Origin: Cohnella mopanensis
Lineage (GTDB): Bacteria; Bacillota; Bacilli; Paenibacillales; Paenibacillaceae
DNA length: 64,000 nt
Assembly (NCBI RefSeq): GCF_022352055.1
Contig: NZ_JAKRWM010000004.1
Span: forward strand, 372,001 to 436,000
Direction: 5' to 3'
Below, in pieces: positions 25,147 through 33,447 of the stretch. Within the stretch, counting starts at the first letter, position 1. Every line of letters begins with the position of its first letter. The position numbers and the translations under genes were made by a program. The notes beneath the pieces were generated by a model that was not told the DNA's origin, did no database searches, and saw only the letters and a list, made by a program, of their open reading frames with translations.

Positions 25147-25955
25147 GCGAAGCGAATGAGAATGAGCGGCACAATGCGCTGTCGGTTCGCGGGCTAACCT
25201 ATTCCTTCCCCGGAGAACCGACCTTGTTCGAGGCGCTGGATTTCGATATTAAGCAAGGAGAGTTTGTTAGCGTTCTTGCGGCAAGCGGCATGGGGAAAAC
25301 GACTTTGTTCCGCCTAGTGGCGGGTCTTCTGTTTCCCCAGTCAGGAACGATCGCGGTCGGCGAGTCGCAAGACTCCGCCGCCGCGGCTTCTAAGCTGGGT
25401 AAGGTCGGCTATATGCCCCAGAGAGATGCGCTCATGCCATGGAGAACCGTGCTGGATAACGCCGCGCTCGGCCTGGAGATTGGAGGGACGACGAGGCGGG
25501 AAGCGCGCCGCCGGGTGCTGGAACTCCTTCCGGAGATGGGGTTGGCGGGGACGGAATATAAGTACCCCGACGAACTGTCCGGCGGAATGCGTCAGAGAGT
25601 ATCGTTCCTGCGCTCTCTTCTGGGGGGAGGCGAACTGCTTCTCCTCGACGAGCCCTTTAGTGCCTTGGATGCTATGACGCGCGTGAGCATGCAGGAATGG
25701 CTGCTTCAGGTTTGGGAGCAACACCGCAAAACCATTCTGTTCATTACCCATGACGCGGATGAAGCATTGCTCCTATCCGACCGGGTGCTTGTGGCTGCGA
25801 AGTCCCCCGTTTCCATTCTTAAGGAGATAGAGGTAACTTTGCCCCGACCTCGTACCTATGAAACGGTGATGAACGAGAATTTCATAGGGCTGAAACGCGA
25901 GTTACTCGGACATTTCGAATGGGACGGCGGCAACTCGAAAGGAAGAAGCCTATGA
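25143..25955 (+). CDS. thiZ: ABC transporter ATP-binding protein for thiamine pyrimidine precursor
   Basis: A 270-residue ATPase. Walker A is AASGMGKTT, signature LSGGMRQRVSFLRSL, Walker B LLLLDEPFSALD, H-loop FITHDADEA. The TTG at 25143 overlaps the tenA stop (TTGA) and has GAGGAG eight bases upstream; the longer open frame runs inside tenA. In Bacillaceae ThiXYZ imports formylaminopyrimidine for TenA, and the same set and order of functions is present here. Confidence 0.88.
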   Translation: MSEANENERHNALSVRGLTYSFPGEPTLFEALDFDIKQGEFVSVLAASGMGKTTLFRLVAGLLFPQSGTIAVGESQDSAAAASKLGKVGYMPQRDALMPWRTVLDNAALGLEIGGTTRREARRRVLELLPEMGLAGTEYKYPDELSGGMRQRVSFLRSLLGGGELLLLDEPFSALDAMTRVSMQEWLLQVWEQHRKTILFITHDADEALLLSDRVLVAAKSPVSILKEIEVTLPRPRTYETVMNENFIGLKRELLGHFEWDGGNSKGRSL

Positions 25956-26746
25956 AAAGTAGCCTTGCGAAAAGTACACCTGTGCTCGTATTTGTACTGC
26001 TTTTGGCGGCTATTTGGGAAGCCGGAACGACATTCTTCGATATCCCGCATTACATCATCCCTAAGCTTTCCGACGTATTGCTCTCGATCTGGGATAACGG
26101 ACGGCTGCTCGGCAAGCATTTTGCCGTAACTCTGGGGGAAGCGTTGCTCGGACTGGGGATTTCCGCCGTATTCGGTACGTTAGCCGCGGTATGGATTGAA
26201 AGTTCGGGACTAGCCAAGAAGACGATTTATCCGTTGATCGTCGCGTCCCAGACCATTCCGATTATCGCCTTGTCTCCGATTATGGTCATGTGGTTCGGGT
26301 ATGAAATAGGGAGCAAGGTGGCCGTCGTGATTCTGTTCACCTTCTTTCCCATAGCCGTGAATACGGCGGACGGGTTCCGCGCTGCCGATCCGGATATCGG
26401 AGAACTGATGCGAACGATGGGGGCAGGCAAACGCCAGCTTTTTCTCAAATGGAAGATTCCGTCCGCACTCCCTGGTTTTTTTACCGGATTGAAGATGGCC
26501 GCCGCGATCAGCGTCGGAGGGGCAACGCTAGGGGAATGGTTGGGCGGGGAATCGGGCTTGGGCATGTATACGAAGCGATCATCGAATTTGTTGCGCGGAG
26601 AGGCGGTATTCTCGGGGGTTCTGTTGCTGTCGCTCATGGGGATCGTCTTGTTCTTGTCCGTTCAATGGGCGGAACGAGCGATACTTGCCCCGCGCCGGTC
26701 GCTTAAAAATAAAGATTCGCAATGCGAGAGGGGAAAGTTACTGTGA
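25952..26746 (+). CDS. thiX: ABC transporter permease for thiamine pyrimidine precursor
   Basis: A 264-residue permease with six predicted helices and the coupling loop ADPDIGELMRTMGAGKRQLFLKWKIPSALPG. The start overlaps the thiZ stop as ATGA with GGAAG upstream. It belongs to the NitT/TauT-like permease class, as ThiX does. Confidence 0.88.
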   Translation: MKSSLAKSTPVLVFVLLLAAIWEAGTTFFDIPHYIIPKLSDVLLSIWDNGRLLGKHFAVTLGEALLGLGISAVFGTLAAVWIESSGLAKKTIYPLIVASQTIPIIALSPIMVMWFGYEIGSKVAVVILFTFFPIAVNTADGFRAADPDIGELMRTMGAGKRQLFLKWKIPSALPGFFTGLKMAAAISVGGATLGEWLGGESGLGMYTKRSSNLLRGEAVFSGVLLLSLMGIVLFLSVQWAERAILAPRRSLKNKDSQCERGKLL

Positions 26747-27744
26747 TTTTTCGTAATGGGAAGAAGAGCGGTTGGTTAGCTATAGCACTTATTCTAGCAT
26801 GGGTCGGGGTTACGGGATGTGCCTCGAATAAGCAGAAGGAGCCCGGGCTGACGGAGCTTACCGTGCTGATGGACTGGTATCCGAACGCGGTGCATACCTT
26901 TCTATATGCCGCTGAGGAGCAGGGATATTTTAAGGAGGCGGGGTTGAAGGTCAAGCTTCAGACGCCCGCAGATACAAATGATGCTCTCAAGCTGGTAGCG
27001 ACGGGGAAGGCGGATCTGGCGCTTAGTTATCAAATGCAAGTAGCGGTATCTCGCTCAGAAGACATTCCGATCGTATCCGTGGCCGCGATTGTCAGGCATC
27101 CGCTTAATCAATTGTTCGCGCTGGAATCGGCGGGGATTCGTAGTCCGAAAGATTTGGTCGGCAAGAAGATCGGGTATCCTTCCGTGCCTCTCGACGAGTC
27201 CATGGTGAATACGATGGTGAAATCGGACGGCGGCGATCCTTCCAAGCTAAATTACATAGATGTCGGATGGGATCTGATTCCTGCGATGACGACCAAGAAA
27301 GTAGACGCCATTATCGGAGGCTACGTAAATCACGAGAAACTGCTGCTGGAGAAGGAAGGCGAGAAGCTGATTACGTTCGACCCTTCGAATTACGGGGTTC
27401 CGGATTATTATGAGCTTGTGCTGACGGCTAGCGAAGAGGGCCTTAAGAACAATAGAGAAGCGTTCAAGAAATTCATGGCTGCCGCCGCCAAAGGACAGGA
27501 ATATACCGTAAGTCACCCGGAGCAGTCTTTGCAGCTCCTGCTGGACAAGCAAAGCGAGGAATTTCCGTTGGATGCGGATATCGAGAAGATGAGCTTAGAC
27601 ATTTTGCTTCCCCTGATGGATGCAGGATCGGAGCCCTTCGGCAGCCAGTCCGTACAGTCGTGGAACTCGGTCATCGAGTGGCTGGCGGAGCACGGCCAAC
27701 TGACGAAAGAGGTCAAAGCGGAGCAAGCATTCGTGAATTTGTAG
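26743..27744 (+). CDS. thiY: Pyrimidine-precursor-binding lipoprotein
   Basis: A 333-residue NMT1-type binding protein. GTG 26743 overlaps the thiX stop (GTGA) and has AGGGGA eight bases upstream. The signal peptide ends with the lipobox VGVTGC. The mature part starts LTVLMDWYPNAVHTFLYAAEEQGYF, a strong match to ThiY/THI5-like HMP-precursor binders. It captures formylaminopyrimidine or a related compound outside the cell. Confidence 0.9.
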   Translation: MIFRNGKKSGWLAIALILAWVGVTGCASNKQKEPGLTELTVLMDWYPNAVHTFLYAAEEQGYFKEAGLKVKLQTPADTNDALKLVATGKADLALSYQMQVAVSRSEDIPIVSVAAIVRHPLNQLFALESAGIRSPKDLVGKKIGYPSVPLDESMVNTMVKSDGGDPSKLNYIDVGWDLIPAMTTKKVDAIIGGYVNHEKLLLEKEGEKLITFDPSNYGVPDYYELVLTASEEGLKNNREAFKKFMAAAAKGQEYTVSHPEQSLQLLLDKQSEEFPLDADIEKMSLDILLPLMDAGSEPFGSQSVQSWNSVIEWLAEHGQLTKEVKAEQAFVNL

Positions 27745-27762
27745 CGGAAGGGGGACCTCTAT

Positions 27763-28776
27763 ATGGATGAACGATATTCCAGGCAGATGCTGTTCGCGCC
27801 GATCGGCGAAGCGGGTCAGCGGAAGCTGAAGGATAGCGCGGTGTGCATTGTGGGCATGGGAGCTCTGGGAACCGTACTGGCTAATCATATGGTGCGGGCC
27901 GGAGTCGGTTTGGTGCGTTTGGTCGATCGGGATTACGTAGAGAAAAGCAATTTGCAGCGGCAAATGCTGTATGACGAAGAGGATGTACGGAATGGATATC
28001 CGAAGGCGATTGCCGCCGAGAAGAAGCTTAGCATCATCAATTCGGACGTTCGGCTGGAGCCGGTCGTTGCCGATGTCACCGTTCATAATATCGAATCGCT
28101 GCTGGAGGGCATAGATCTTGTTCTAGATGGCACGGACAATTTTCAAACGAGATTTCTGCTTAATGACGCTTGCTTCCGCAAGGGGCTCCCCTTTACTTAT
28201 GGCGGAGCCGTCAGCTCTAGGGGAATGAGCGCAATTCTTGTGCCTGGTGTAACGCCGTGCTTGCGCTGTTTCATTCAATCGGCGGATGCCGGCGGCCAAA
28301 CCTGCGATACGATCGGCGTAATCGCTCCGGTTGTCGATATCGTCGCTTCTTATCAGGCAGTCGAAGCGTTGAAATTTTTGGTGGATGCCGGGGGAAAAAG
28401 AAGGGACAGCCTGCTCACGTTTGATTTGTGGGAAAACCGCTATTACGAAATGAAGTTGGGAGAGCCCTTGAGGGATTGTCCTTGCTGTCAGCTGAAGCAA
28501 TATCCCGCGCTTGATTATGCCGAGCAGGAGGAGATGGTCTCCTTGTGCGGGCGGGGGACGGTTCAGATTGCGGGTAAAGGTCAGCTGGATTTAGAGCAGT
28601 GGCGCGAAAGACTGGAGCCCGCAGCGGAGAAGGTTATCTTGAATGCCTACTTGCTAAGGGCACAGCTTCCCGAGGGAGAACGGCTTGTGTTGTTTCCCGA
28701 TGGACGCGTGCTAGTGCAAGGTACGGATGATTTGGTCAGGGCCAAAATCTTATATGCCCGTTATATCGGGAATTGA
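27763..28776 (+). CDS. thiF: ThiS adenylyltransferase
   Basis: A 337-residue E1-like enzyme that adenylates the ThiS C-terminus. The ATP-binding loop is VGMGALGTVLANHMVRAG; LVDRDYVEKSNLQRQMLYDEEDV follows. Zinc cysteines occur as CLRC and CPCC, and a Cys in TCDTIGV could be the sulfur-relay residue. The C-terminal 80 residues resemble the extra domain of MoeB/ThiF proteins without a full rhodanese. The gene lies in the thi operon 18 bases after thiY. Confidence 0.9.
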   Translation: MDERYSRQMLFAPIGEAGQRKLKDSAVCIVGMGALGTVLANHMVRAGVGLVRLVDRDYVEKSNLQRQMLYDEEDVRNGYPKAIAAEKKLSIINSDVRLEPVVADVTVHNIESLLEGIDLVLDGTDNFQTRFLLNDACFRKGLPFTYGGAVSSRGMSAILVPGVTPCLRCFIQSADAGGQTCDTIGVIAPVVDIVASYQAVEALKFLVDAGGKRRDSLLTFDLWENRYYEMKLGEPLRDCPCCQLKQYPALDYAEQEEMVSLCGRGTVQIAGKGQLDLEQWRERLEPAAEKVILNAYLLRAQLPEGERLVLFPDGRVLVQGTDDLVRAKILYARYIGN

Positions 28777-28796
28777 ATGGGAGGAGGAAGGAAAGG

Positions 28797-29420
28797 ATGA
28801 GGAATTTCCGCTTATATGCGATAACGGGTGAACAATTTCATCCCGGTCGGGATTTGATCGAGGTCATGGAGGAGGCGATTCTCGGAGGCGTAGATATCAT
28901 TCAGCTTCGGGATAAAACAAGCGAGAAGCGGGAACTGCTGCGGAAAGCGAAAGCGTTAAGGGAACTGACGCTTAAGCATGATGTAACGTTTATCGTCAAC
29001 GATCATATCGATGTCGCGCTGGAGGTCGACGCGGACGGTATTCATCTGGGTCAAGAAGATCTATCGTTGCTCGAAGCTAGGAAGATCGTCGGCAACAAAA
29101 TCATCGGAATTTCCACGCACGCTCTTCAAGAGGCATTGCTCGCGGAGCAGCAAGGCGCGGATTACATCGGAGTAGGTCCCGTCTTTCCAACCGCAACCAA
29201 AGCGGATGTCGTCGCTCCGGTGACCGTATCGTACGTGCGGGAGGTCGCTCGAACGATCAAGATTCCTTTTGTGGCCATTGGGGGCATTAAGCTGCACAAT
29301 GTGGACGAAGTCCTTCAAGCCGGGGCGACGCGAATATGCGCGGTGAGCGAAATTGTAGGCAGTACGGATGTGAAAGGGACCTGTGAAGCTTTCTTAAGCA
29401 AGTTGAATAGGCAGGGGTGA
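28797..29420 (+). CDS. thiE: Thiamine phosphate synthase
   Basis: A 207-residue TIM barrel joining HMP-PP and thiazole phosphate. Visible motifs: QLRDKTSEKRELL, FIVNDHIDVALEVDADGIHLGQEDL, GISTHALQEA, YIGVGPVFPTATK and FVAIGGI. ATG 28797 is chosen because GGAGGAGGAAAGG is directly upstream; the frame is open from 28773. Confidence 0.95.
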   Translation: MRNFRLYAITGEQFHPGRDLIEVMEEAILGGVDIIQLRDKTSEKRELLRKAKALRELTLKHDVTFIVNDHIDVALEVDADGIHLGQEDLSLLEARKIVGNKIIGISTHALQEALLAEQQGADYIGVGPVFPTATKADVVAPVTVSYVREVARTIKIPFVAIGGIKLHNVDEVLQAGATRICAVSEIVGSTDVKGTCEAFLSKLNRQG

Positions 29421-29424
29421 GAGT

Positions 29425-29622
29425 ATGGAGCTTGTCATCAATGGATTTAGGCAAGAGTTGGACGTTCGTACGATCCAAGATGTTATCGCGCATTTCGGAT
29501 TGGAGGGCAAGCCGGTCGTCGTGGAGGCGGACGGAGCGGTGCTGACTAAGGAGCAATGGGCGACCGCGGAGGTGCGGACCCAAATGCAAATCGAGCTGGT
29601 GCATTTCGTGGGAGGGGGATGA
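29425..29622 (+). CDS. thiS: Sulfur carrier protein ThiS
   Basis: A 65-residue ubiquitin-like carrier ending in the required Gly-Gly (HFVGGG). ThiF adenylates this end and it then carries the thiazole sulfur. AGGGG precedes the ATG. Four bases separate it from thiG. Confidence 0.95.
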   Translation: MELVINGFRQELDVRTIQDVIAHFGLEGKPVVVEADGAVLTKEQWATAEVRTQMQIELVHFVGGG

Positions 29623-29626
29623 GCAG

Positions 29627-30406
29627 ATGAAGAAGGATGTTTGGCGTATTGGTAACCATGAGCTGTCTTCCCGGTTTTTTATCGGGACAGGACTTTTCCC
29701 CAATCCCTATGTTCAAATGGAAGCGATCAAAGCGTCGGGAGCAGAGGTGCTGACCTTTGCCATCCGACGAATCAACTTGGAAGCGACCGAGGACGACTCT
29801 ATCCTGCAGCATCTTCAGGGGGAGTCCTATCGGTATCTTCCGAATACTTCCGGCGCGAGTACGGCAGACGAAGCCGTACGGATTGCCAGGCTGGCGCGCG
29901 CCTCCGGCTTGAGCGATTGGATTAAGGTGGAGATCAGCGCGAATGAGCGTACATTGCTGCCGGATCCGATCGAGACGTTAAAAGCGACGGAAATTCTCGT
30001 TAAGGAAGGCTTTACGGTTCTGCCTTATTTGCCGGATGATCCTGTCATGTGCAAACGTCTCGAAGAGGCGGGCGCTGCGGCGGTCATGCCGGGAGGAGCG
30101 CCTATCGGCACCGGGCTGGGGATTCTGAATCCCTACAATATTGGCTTGATCGTCGAAGAGGCGAAAGTTCCCGTAATCATAGATGCCGGCCTTGGTTCCG
30201 TGAGCGACGTGACTCAAGCGATGGAGCTTGGCGTATCGGGCGTGCTGATGAACACTCCGGTAGCCAAGGCGAGGGACCCCGTCGGAATGGCGCAAGCGAT
30301 GCGACTGGGAATCGAGGCGGGCAGGCTCGCGTATTTGTCAGGACGAATCTCGAAGAAACGATATGCATCGGCGAGCAGCGGTTTCGATGAGTTTAAGCTG
30401 AAATAA
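29627..30406 (+). CDS. thiG: Thiazole synthase
   Basis: A 259-residue TIM barrel that builds the thiazole from DXP, ThiS-thiocarboxylate and dehydroglycine. Key motifs: [53 protein letters not shown] (catalytic region) and [19 protein letters not shown] lies eight bases upstream of the ATG. Immediately after its stop begins the 0.65 kb repeat element. Confidence 0.96.
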   Translation: MKKDVWRIGNHELSSRFFIGTGLFPNPYVQMEAIKASGAEVLTFAIRRINLEATEDDSILQHLQGESYRYLPNTSGASTADEAVRIARLARASGLSDWIKVEISANERTLLPDPIETLKATEILVKEGFTVLPYLPDDPVMCKRLEEAGAAAVMPGGAPIGTGLGILNPYNIGLIVEEAKVPVIIDAGLGSVSDVTQAMELGVSGVLMNTPVAKARDPVGMAQAMRLGIEAGRLAYLSGRISKKRYASASSGFDEFKLK

Positions 30407-30408
30407 GG

Positions 30409-31064
30409 GTTATTACTTAGGTTTCCCTAGTGTAAGCGAAATGAAGGCACATTTTTGGCCTTCGTGCTTCAAGCGAGGCTGTTGAGGCGCAATGAAGGCA
30501 CTTTTATGGCCTTAGTGCTTCAAGTGAGGCTGTTTTGGCGTAATGAAGGCACTTTTATGGCCTTCGTGCTTCAGGCGAGGCTGTTTTGGCGCAATGAAGG
30601 CACTTTTTTGGCCTTCGTGCTCCAAGCGAGGCTGTTGAGGCGCAATGAAGGCACTTTTATGGCCTTAGTGCTACAAGCGAGGCTGTTTTGCCGAAATGAA
30701 GGCACTTTTATGGCCTTCGTGCTTCAGGCGAGGCTGTTTTGCCGCAATGAAGGCACATTTATGGCCTTCGTGCTACAAGCGAGGCTGTTGAGGCGCAATG
30801 AAGGCACTTTTATGGCCTTAGTGCTTCAAGGGAGGCTGTTTTGGCGCAATGAAGGCACATTTTTGGCCTTCGTGCTCCAAGCGAGGCTGTTTTGCCGCAA
30901 TGAAGGCACATTTTTGGCCTTCGTGCTTCAGGCGAGGCTGTTTTGGCGCAATGAAGGCACATTTTTGGCCTTCGTGCTTCAAGCGAGGCTGTTGCGGCGC
31001 AATGAAGGCACTGTTTTTCTGTAAGTGAATGGGGCTTGTAAGTGGTGATGTCCTAAGTAGTAAC
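30409..31064. repeat. GAAGGC element: eleven 51-bp tandem units between inverted-repeat ends
   Basis: ATGAAGGCAC recurs every 51 bases at 30441, 30492 and so on to 31002 (12 times). Each unit holds GAAGGC, a short T-rich loop and GCCTTC, giving one hairpin. The edges are GTTATTACTTAGG (30409) and CCTAAGTAGTAAC (31052), an imperfect inverted repeat. Unit variants recur every third unit, showing a 153-bp higher-order repeat. An open frame of 189 codons crosses it only because 51 is divisible by three. Partial copies lie at 1718 and 14105. I see no gene in it. Confidence 0.95.
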
Positions 31065-31105
31065 GAAATAAGGCTACCAATAGGAGAGATAGAGATGGTC
31101 CTGGG

Positions 31106-32215
31106 ATGACGGAAACAATTGTAATCATGGGCGGAGGGGTAATCGGCTTGTCCTGCGCGTTCGAATTACGGAGTCGGGGGCATGAGGTCACCGTTCTGGA
31201 AATTAACCGCTGCGGGGGACAGGCATCGGGAGCGGCAGCCGGAATGCTGGCGCCTTACTCGGAAAATCTGGAGGGGCCGGACGAGTTTTTTCGATTAGGC
31301 GTCGAAAGTCTTCGCCTGTATCCCGAGTGGCAGTCTCAGGTCAAACGGGTTTCGGGCATGGCTTTCGAATATACCCCTTCGGGCAGCCTCTATATCGCTT
31401 ATCATGAAGCAGATCGGTTGGCACTCGAAGGAAGGCTTCTCTGGCAGAAGGAATTCGGTTCTACCGGTACCCTCCTAGAGGGAGACGCTTTATTTCGGAT
31501 CGAACCGATGCTGTCGCGTAACGTAAGGGCGGCATTGCATACTCCGGAGGAATGCCATCTCTACGCTCCGGAATACGTGCGTGCTCTTGAACAAGCCTGC
31601 CGATTCATCGGCGTACGCATTTTCGACCAACTGGAGAGTCTGGCGATTGTCGAGTGGCAGCGCGAAATTGTCGTCCAATCGGCGGACCAACGCGCGTTCG
31701 GCGGAGATCGATTGATCGTTTGTTCCGGGGCATGGGCTCGCGAGCATGGAGATACGTTCGGCATTCAAATCCCCGTATATCCGATTCGCGGACAAATATG
31801 CGCTTACGAAACGGAAGATAAACCCGTTCGGCATATGGTGTTTAGCAATCAGGGCTATTTGGTGGGGAAAGAAAACTCTACGTTGGTGTGCGGGGCTTCC
31901 GAAGACGTTGCCGGCTTCGATACATCCGTAACGGACAAAGGTATCGACAGGTTGAGGAGATGGAATAAACAAGCTTTTCCTTTCCTTGAGCATAGACCCC
32001 CTTTTCATCGCTGGGCGGGATTGCGCCCCTCCACTCAAGACGGGTTACCGTTGATTGGCCCGTTAAGCGGTTCGAATCGCGTCGTGCTGGCGGTCGGGCA
32101 TTATCGCAATGGCATTCTGCTAAGTCCGGCAACGGCTAAGCTTGTCGCCGACTACGTCGAGGAAAAGCGGGTTCCGGACTATAATCGGGCTTTTGATCCA
32201 GAAAGGTTCGGATAG
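31106..32215 (+). CDS. thiO: Glycine oxidase
   Basis: A 369-residue DAO-type flavoprotein that oxidises glycine to the imine needed by ThiG. The FAD motif is IVIMGGGVIGLSCAFELRSRG; GQASGAAAGMLAPYSE and the late WAGLRPSTQDGLPLIG and HYRNGILLSPAT are family hallmarks. The ATG overlaps the stop of a four-codon ORF at 31095-31109, which itself has AGGAG at ideal distance, so initiation may be coupled. It belongs to the thi pathway but is separated from thiG by the repeat array. Confidence 0.92.
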   Translation: MTETIVIMGGGVIGLSCAFELRSRGHEVTVLEINRCGGQASGAAAGMLAPYSENLEGPDEFFRLGVESLRLYPEWQSQVKRVSGMAFEYTPSGSLYIAYHEADRLALEGRLLWQKEFGSTGTLLEGDALFRIEPMLSRNVRAALHTPEECHLYAPEYVRALEQACRFIGVRIFDQLESLAIVEWQREIVVQSADQRAFGGDRLIVCSGAWAREHGDTFGIQIPVYPIRGQICAYETEDKPVRHMVFSNQGYLVGKENSTLVCGASEDVAGFDTSVTDKGIDRLRRWNKQAFPFLEHRPPFHRWAGLRPSTQDGLPLIGPLSGSNRVVLAVGHYRNGILLSPATAKLVADYVEEKRVPDYNRAFDPERFG

Positions 32216-32244
32216 AGGATAAGGGAGAGGAGTTGAAGGCAGAC

Positions 32245-33072
32245 ATGGACAAAGAACTTGAGCGTAAAGTGAGCCGGGCATTAACGATTGCGGGTTCCGA
32301 TAGCAGCGGGGGGGCGGGCATCCAAGCGGATTTAAAAACTTTTCAAGAGCTTGGCGTTTACGGAATGTCCGCCCTTACTGCGGTGACGGCGCAGAATACG
32401 AATGGCGTACAAGCCGTCTATCCGTTAAGCCCGGAAGCGGTTATCCAGCAAATCCGTTCTGTAGGTAGCGATATCAGGGTCGATGCGCTCAAGACGGGGA
32501 TGTTGTTTAGCGGAGAAATTATTACGGCGGTGGCGGAAGCGATACGGGAGTTCGGATGGACGAAAGTAGTCGTTGATCCGGTGATGATCGCCAAGGGCGG
32601 CTCCGTGCTTCTGTTGGAAGAAGCCATTCAAGCGCTGACAAGATCGCTGTTGCCGTTAACCGAAGTCGTTACGCCGAATATACCCGAGGCGGAGAAGCTG
32701 ACCGGTATCCCGATCGCCAATGTATCGGATAAGAGGGAAGCGGCCAAGCGGCTTGCGGGATTCGGTGCCAAATACGTCATTATTAAAGGCGGTCACGATT
32801 CGGGAACGGAAGCCGTGGATTTGTTGTTCGATGGAACGGGTTTTACCGAGATTGCCGGCAGGAGAGTGGAGACGGAACATACGCATGGCACCGGCTGCAC
32901 CTTTTCCGCCGCTTTGACCGCTGGACTGGCACAGGGAATGGATATAGAGGCAGCTATGAATCAAGCCAAAGCGTTCATCCAAGCGGCGATCGAGGACGGA
33001 ATCGGCATCGGCAATGGGCGGGGCCCTACGAACCATTGGGCGTACCGGAGGAGAAGCCTACTGACTGTGTAA
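32245..33072 (+). CDS. thiD: HMP/HMP-phosphate kinase
   Basis: A 275-residue ribokinase-fold enzyme making HMP-PP. Motifs: ALTIAGSDSSGGAGIQADLKTF, AQNTNGVQ, VDPVMIAKGG, VTPNIPEAEKL and EHTHGTGCTFSAALTAGLA with the catalytic Asp replaced in the usual ThiD manner by Cys (GTGCTFSA). The start is either ATG 32245 or TTG 32233; GAGGAG lies between, and I favour the ATG. Last gene of the thiamine operon. Confidence 0.93.
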   Translation: MDKELERKVSRALTIAGSDSSGGAGIQADLKTFQELGVYGMSALTAVTAQNTNGVQAVYPLSPEAVIQQIRSVGSDIRVDALKTGMLFSGEIITAVAEAIREFGWTKVVVDPVMIAKGGSVLLLEEAIQALTRSLLPLTEVVTPNIPEAEKLTGIPIANVSDKREAAKRLAGFGAKYVIIKGGHDSGTEAVDLLFDGTGFTEIAGRRVETEHTHGTGCTFSAALTAGLAQGMDIEAAMNQAKAFIQAAIEDGIGIGNGRGPTNHWAYRRRSLLTV

Positions 33073-33138
33073 AACTAAAGCTGCCAAGTGGCTTTCACTT
33101 GCACACAACCTGCTCAAGAAAGCTGCAGTTGACCAAAA

Positions 33139-33187
33139 ACGAAAATGTTGGTACAGAACTAATCCCTGTACCAACATTTTTTCGTTT
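33139..33187 (+). terminator. Terminator of the thiamine operon
   Basis: AAATGTTGGTACAG pairs with CTGTACCAACATTT around a nine-base loop; a T run follows. Confidence 0.9.
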
Positions 33188-33263
33188 AAGTTCCTAATGT
33201 GAAATTACCGCTTTCGGGACAAGAGGGCTTATCGAGGCTCGATCCTCCCCCATTCTCGCCGGC

Positions 33264-33407
33264 CTACTTATTGGTGCTGTGCTGCTTGCCCGGAAGCTTC
33301 TGTCCGGATTTCTCGCTATCTTTGCCTCGGCCTTGGCGGCGTCGGTTTTGCTTATCCTTTTGTTGAGTGTCGTGCAATTTTTCTACGAATTCATGGGTAT
33401 CGTCCAT
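33264..33407 (-). CDS. DUF4023-like small protein, 47 aa
   Basis: MDDTHEFVEKLHDTQQKDKQ followed by RRRQGRGK and GQKLPGKQHSTNK resembles the small Bacillales DUF4023 family as I remember it; the function is unknown. It is strongly basic and hydrophilic. The ATG at 33407 gives the family-like N-terminus; an in-frame ATG at 33446 would add 13 residues that contain the AGGAGG site. It lies just downstream of the DHODH-like fusion gene. Confidence 0.65.
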   Translation of the reverse strand: MDDTHEFVEKLHDTQQKDKQNRRRQGRGKDSEKSGQKLPGKQHSTNK

Positions 33408-33447
33408 CTGAAAGAAGGTCCCTCCTAAAGTTGAGTTCACCTTCATA

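Noticed and set aside
30455..31024. 189-codon open frame of 17-residue repeats
   Set aside because: It is the 51-bp hairpin array read in a frame kept open because 51 is divisible by three. It has a TTG start without ribosome-binding site, and the third-base pattern is not protein-like.
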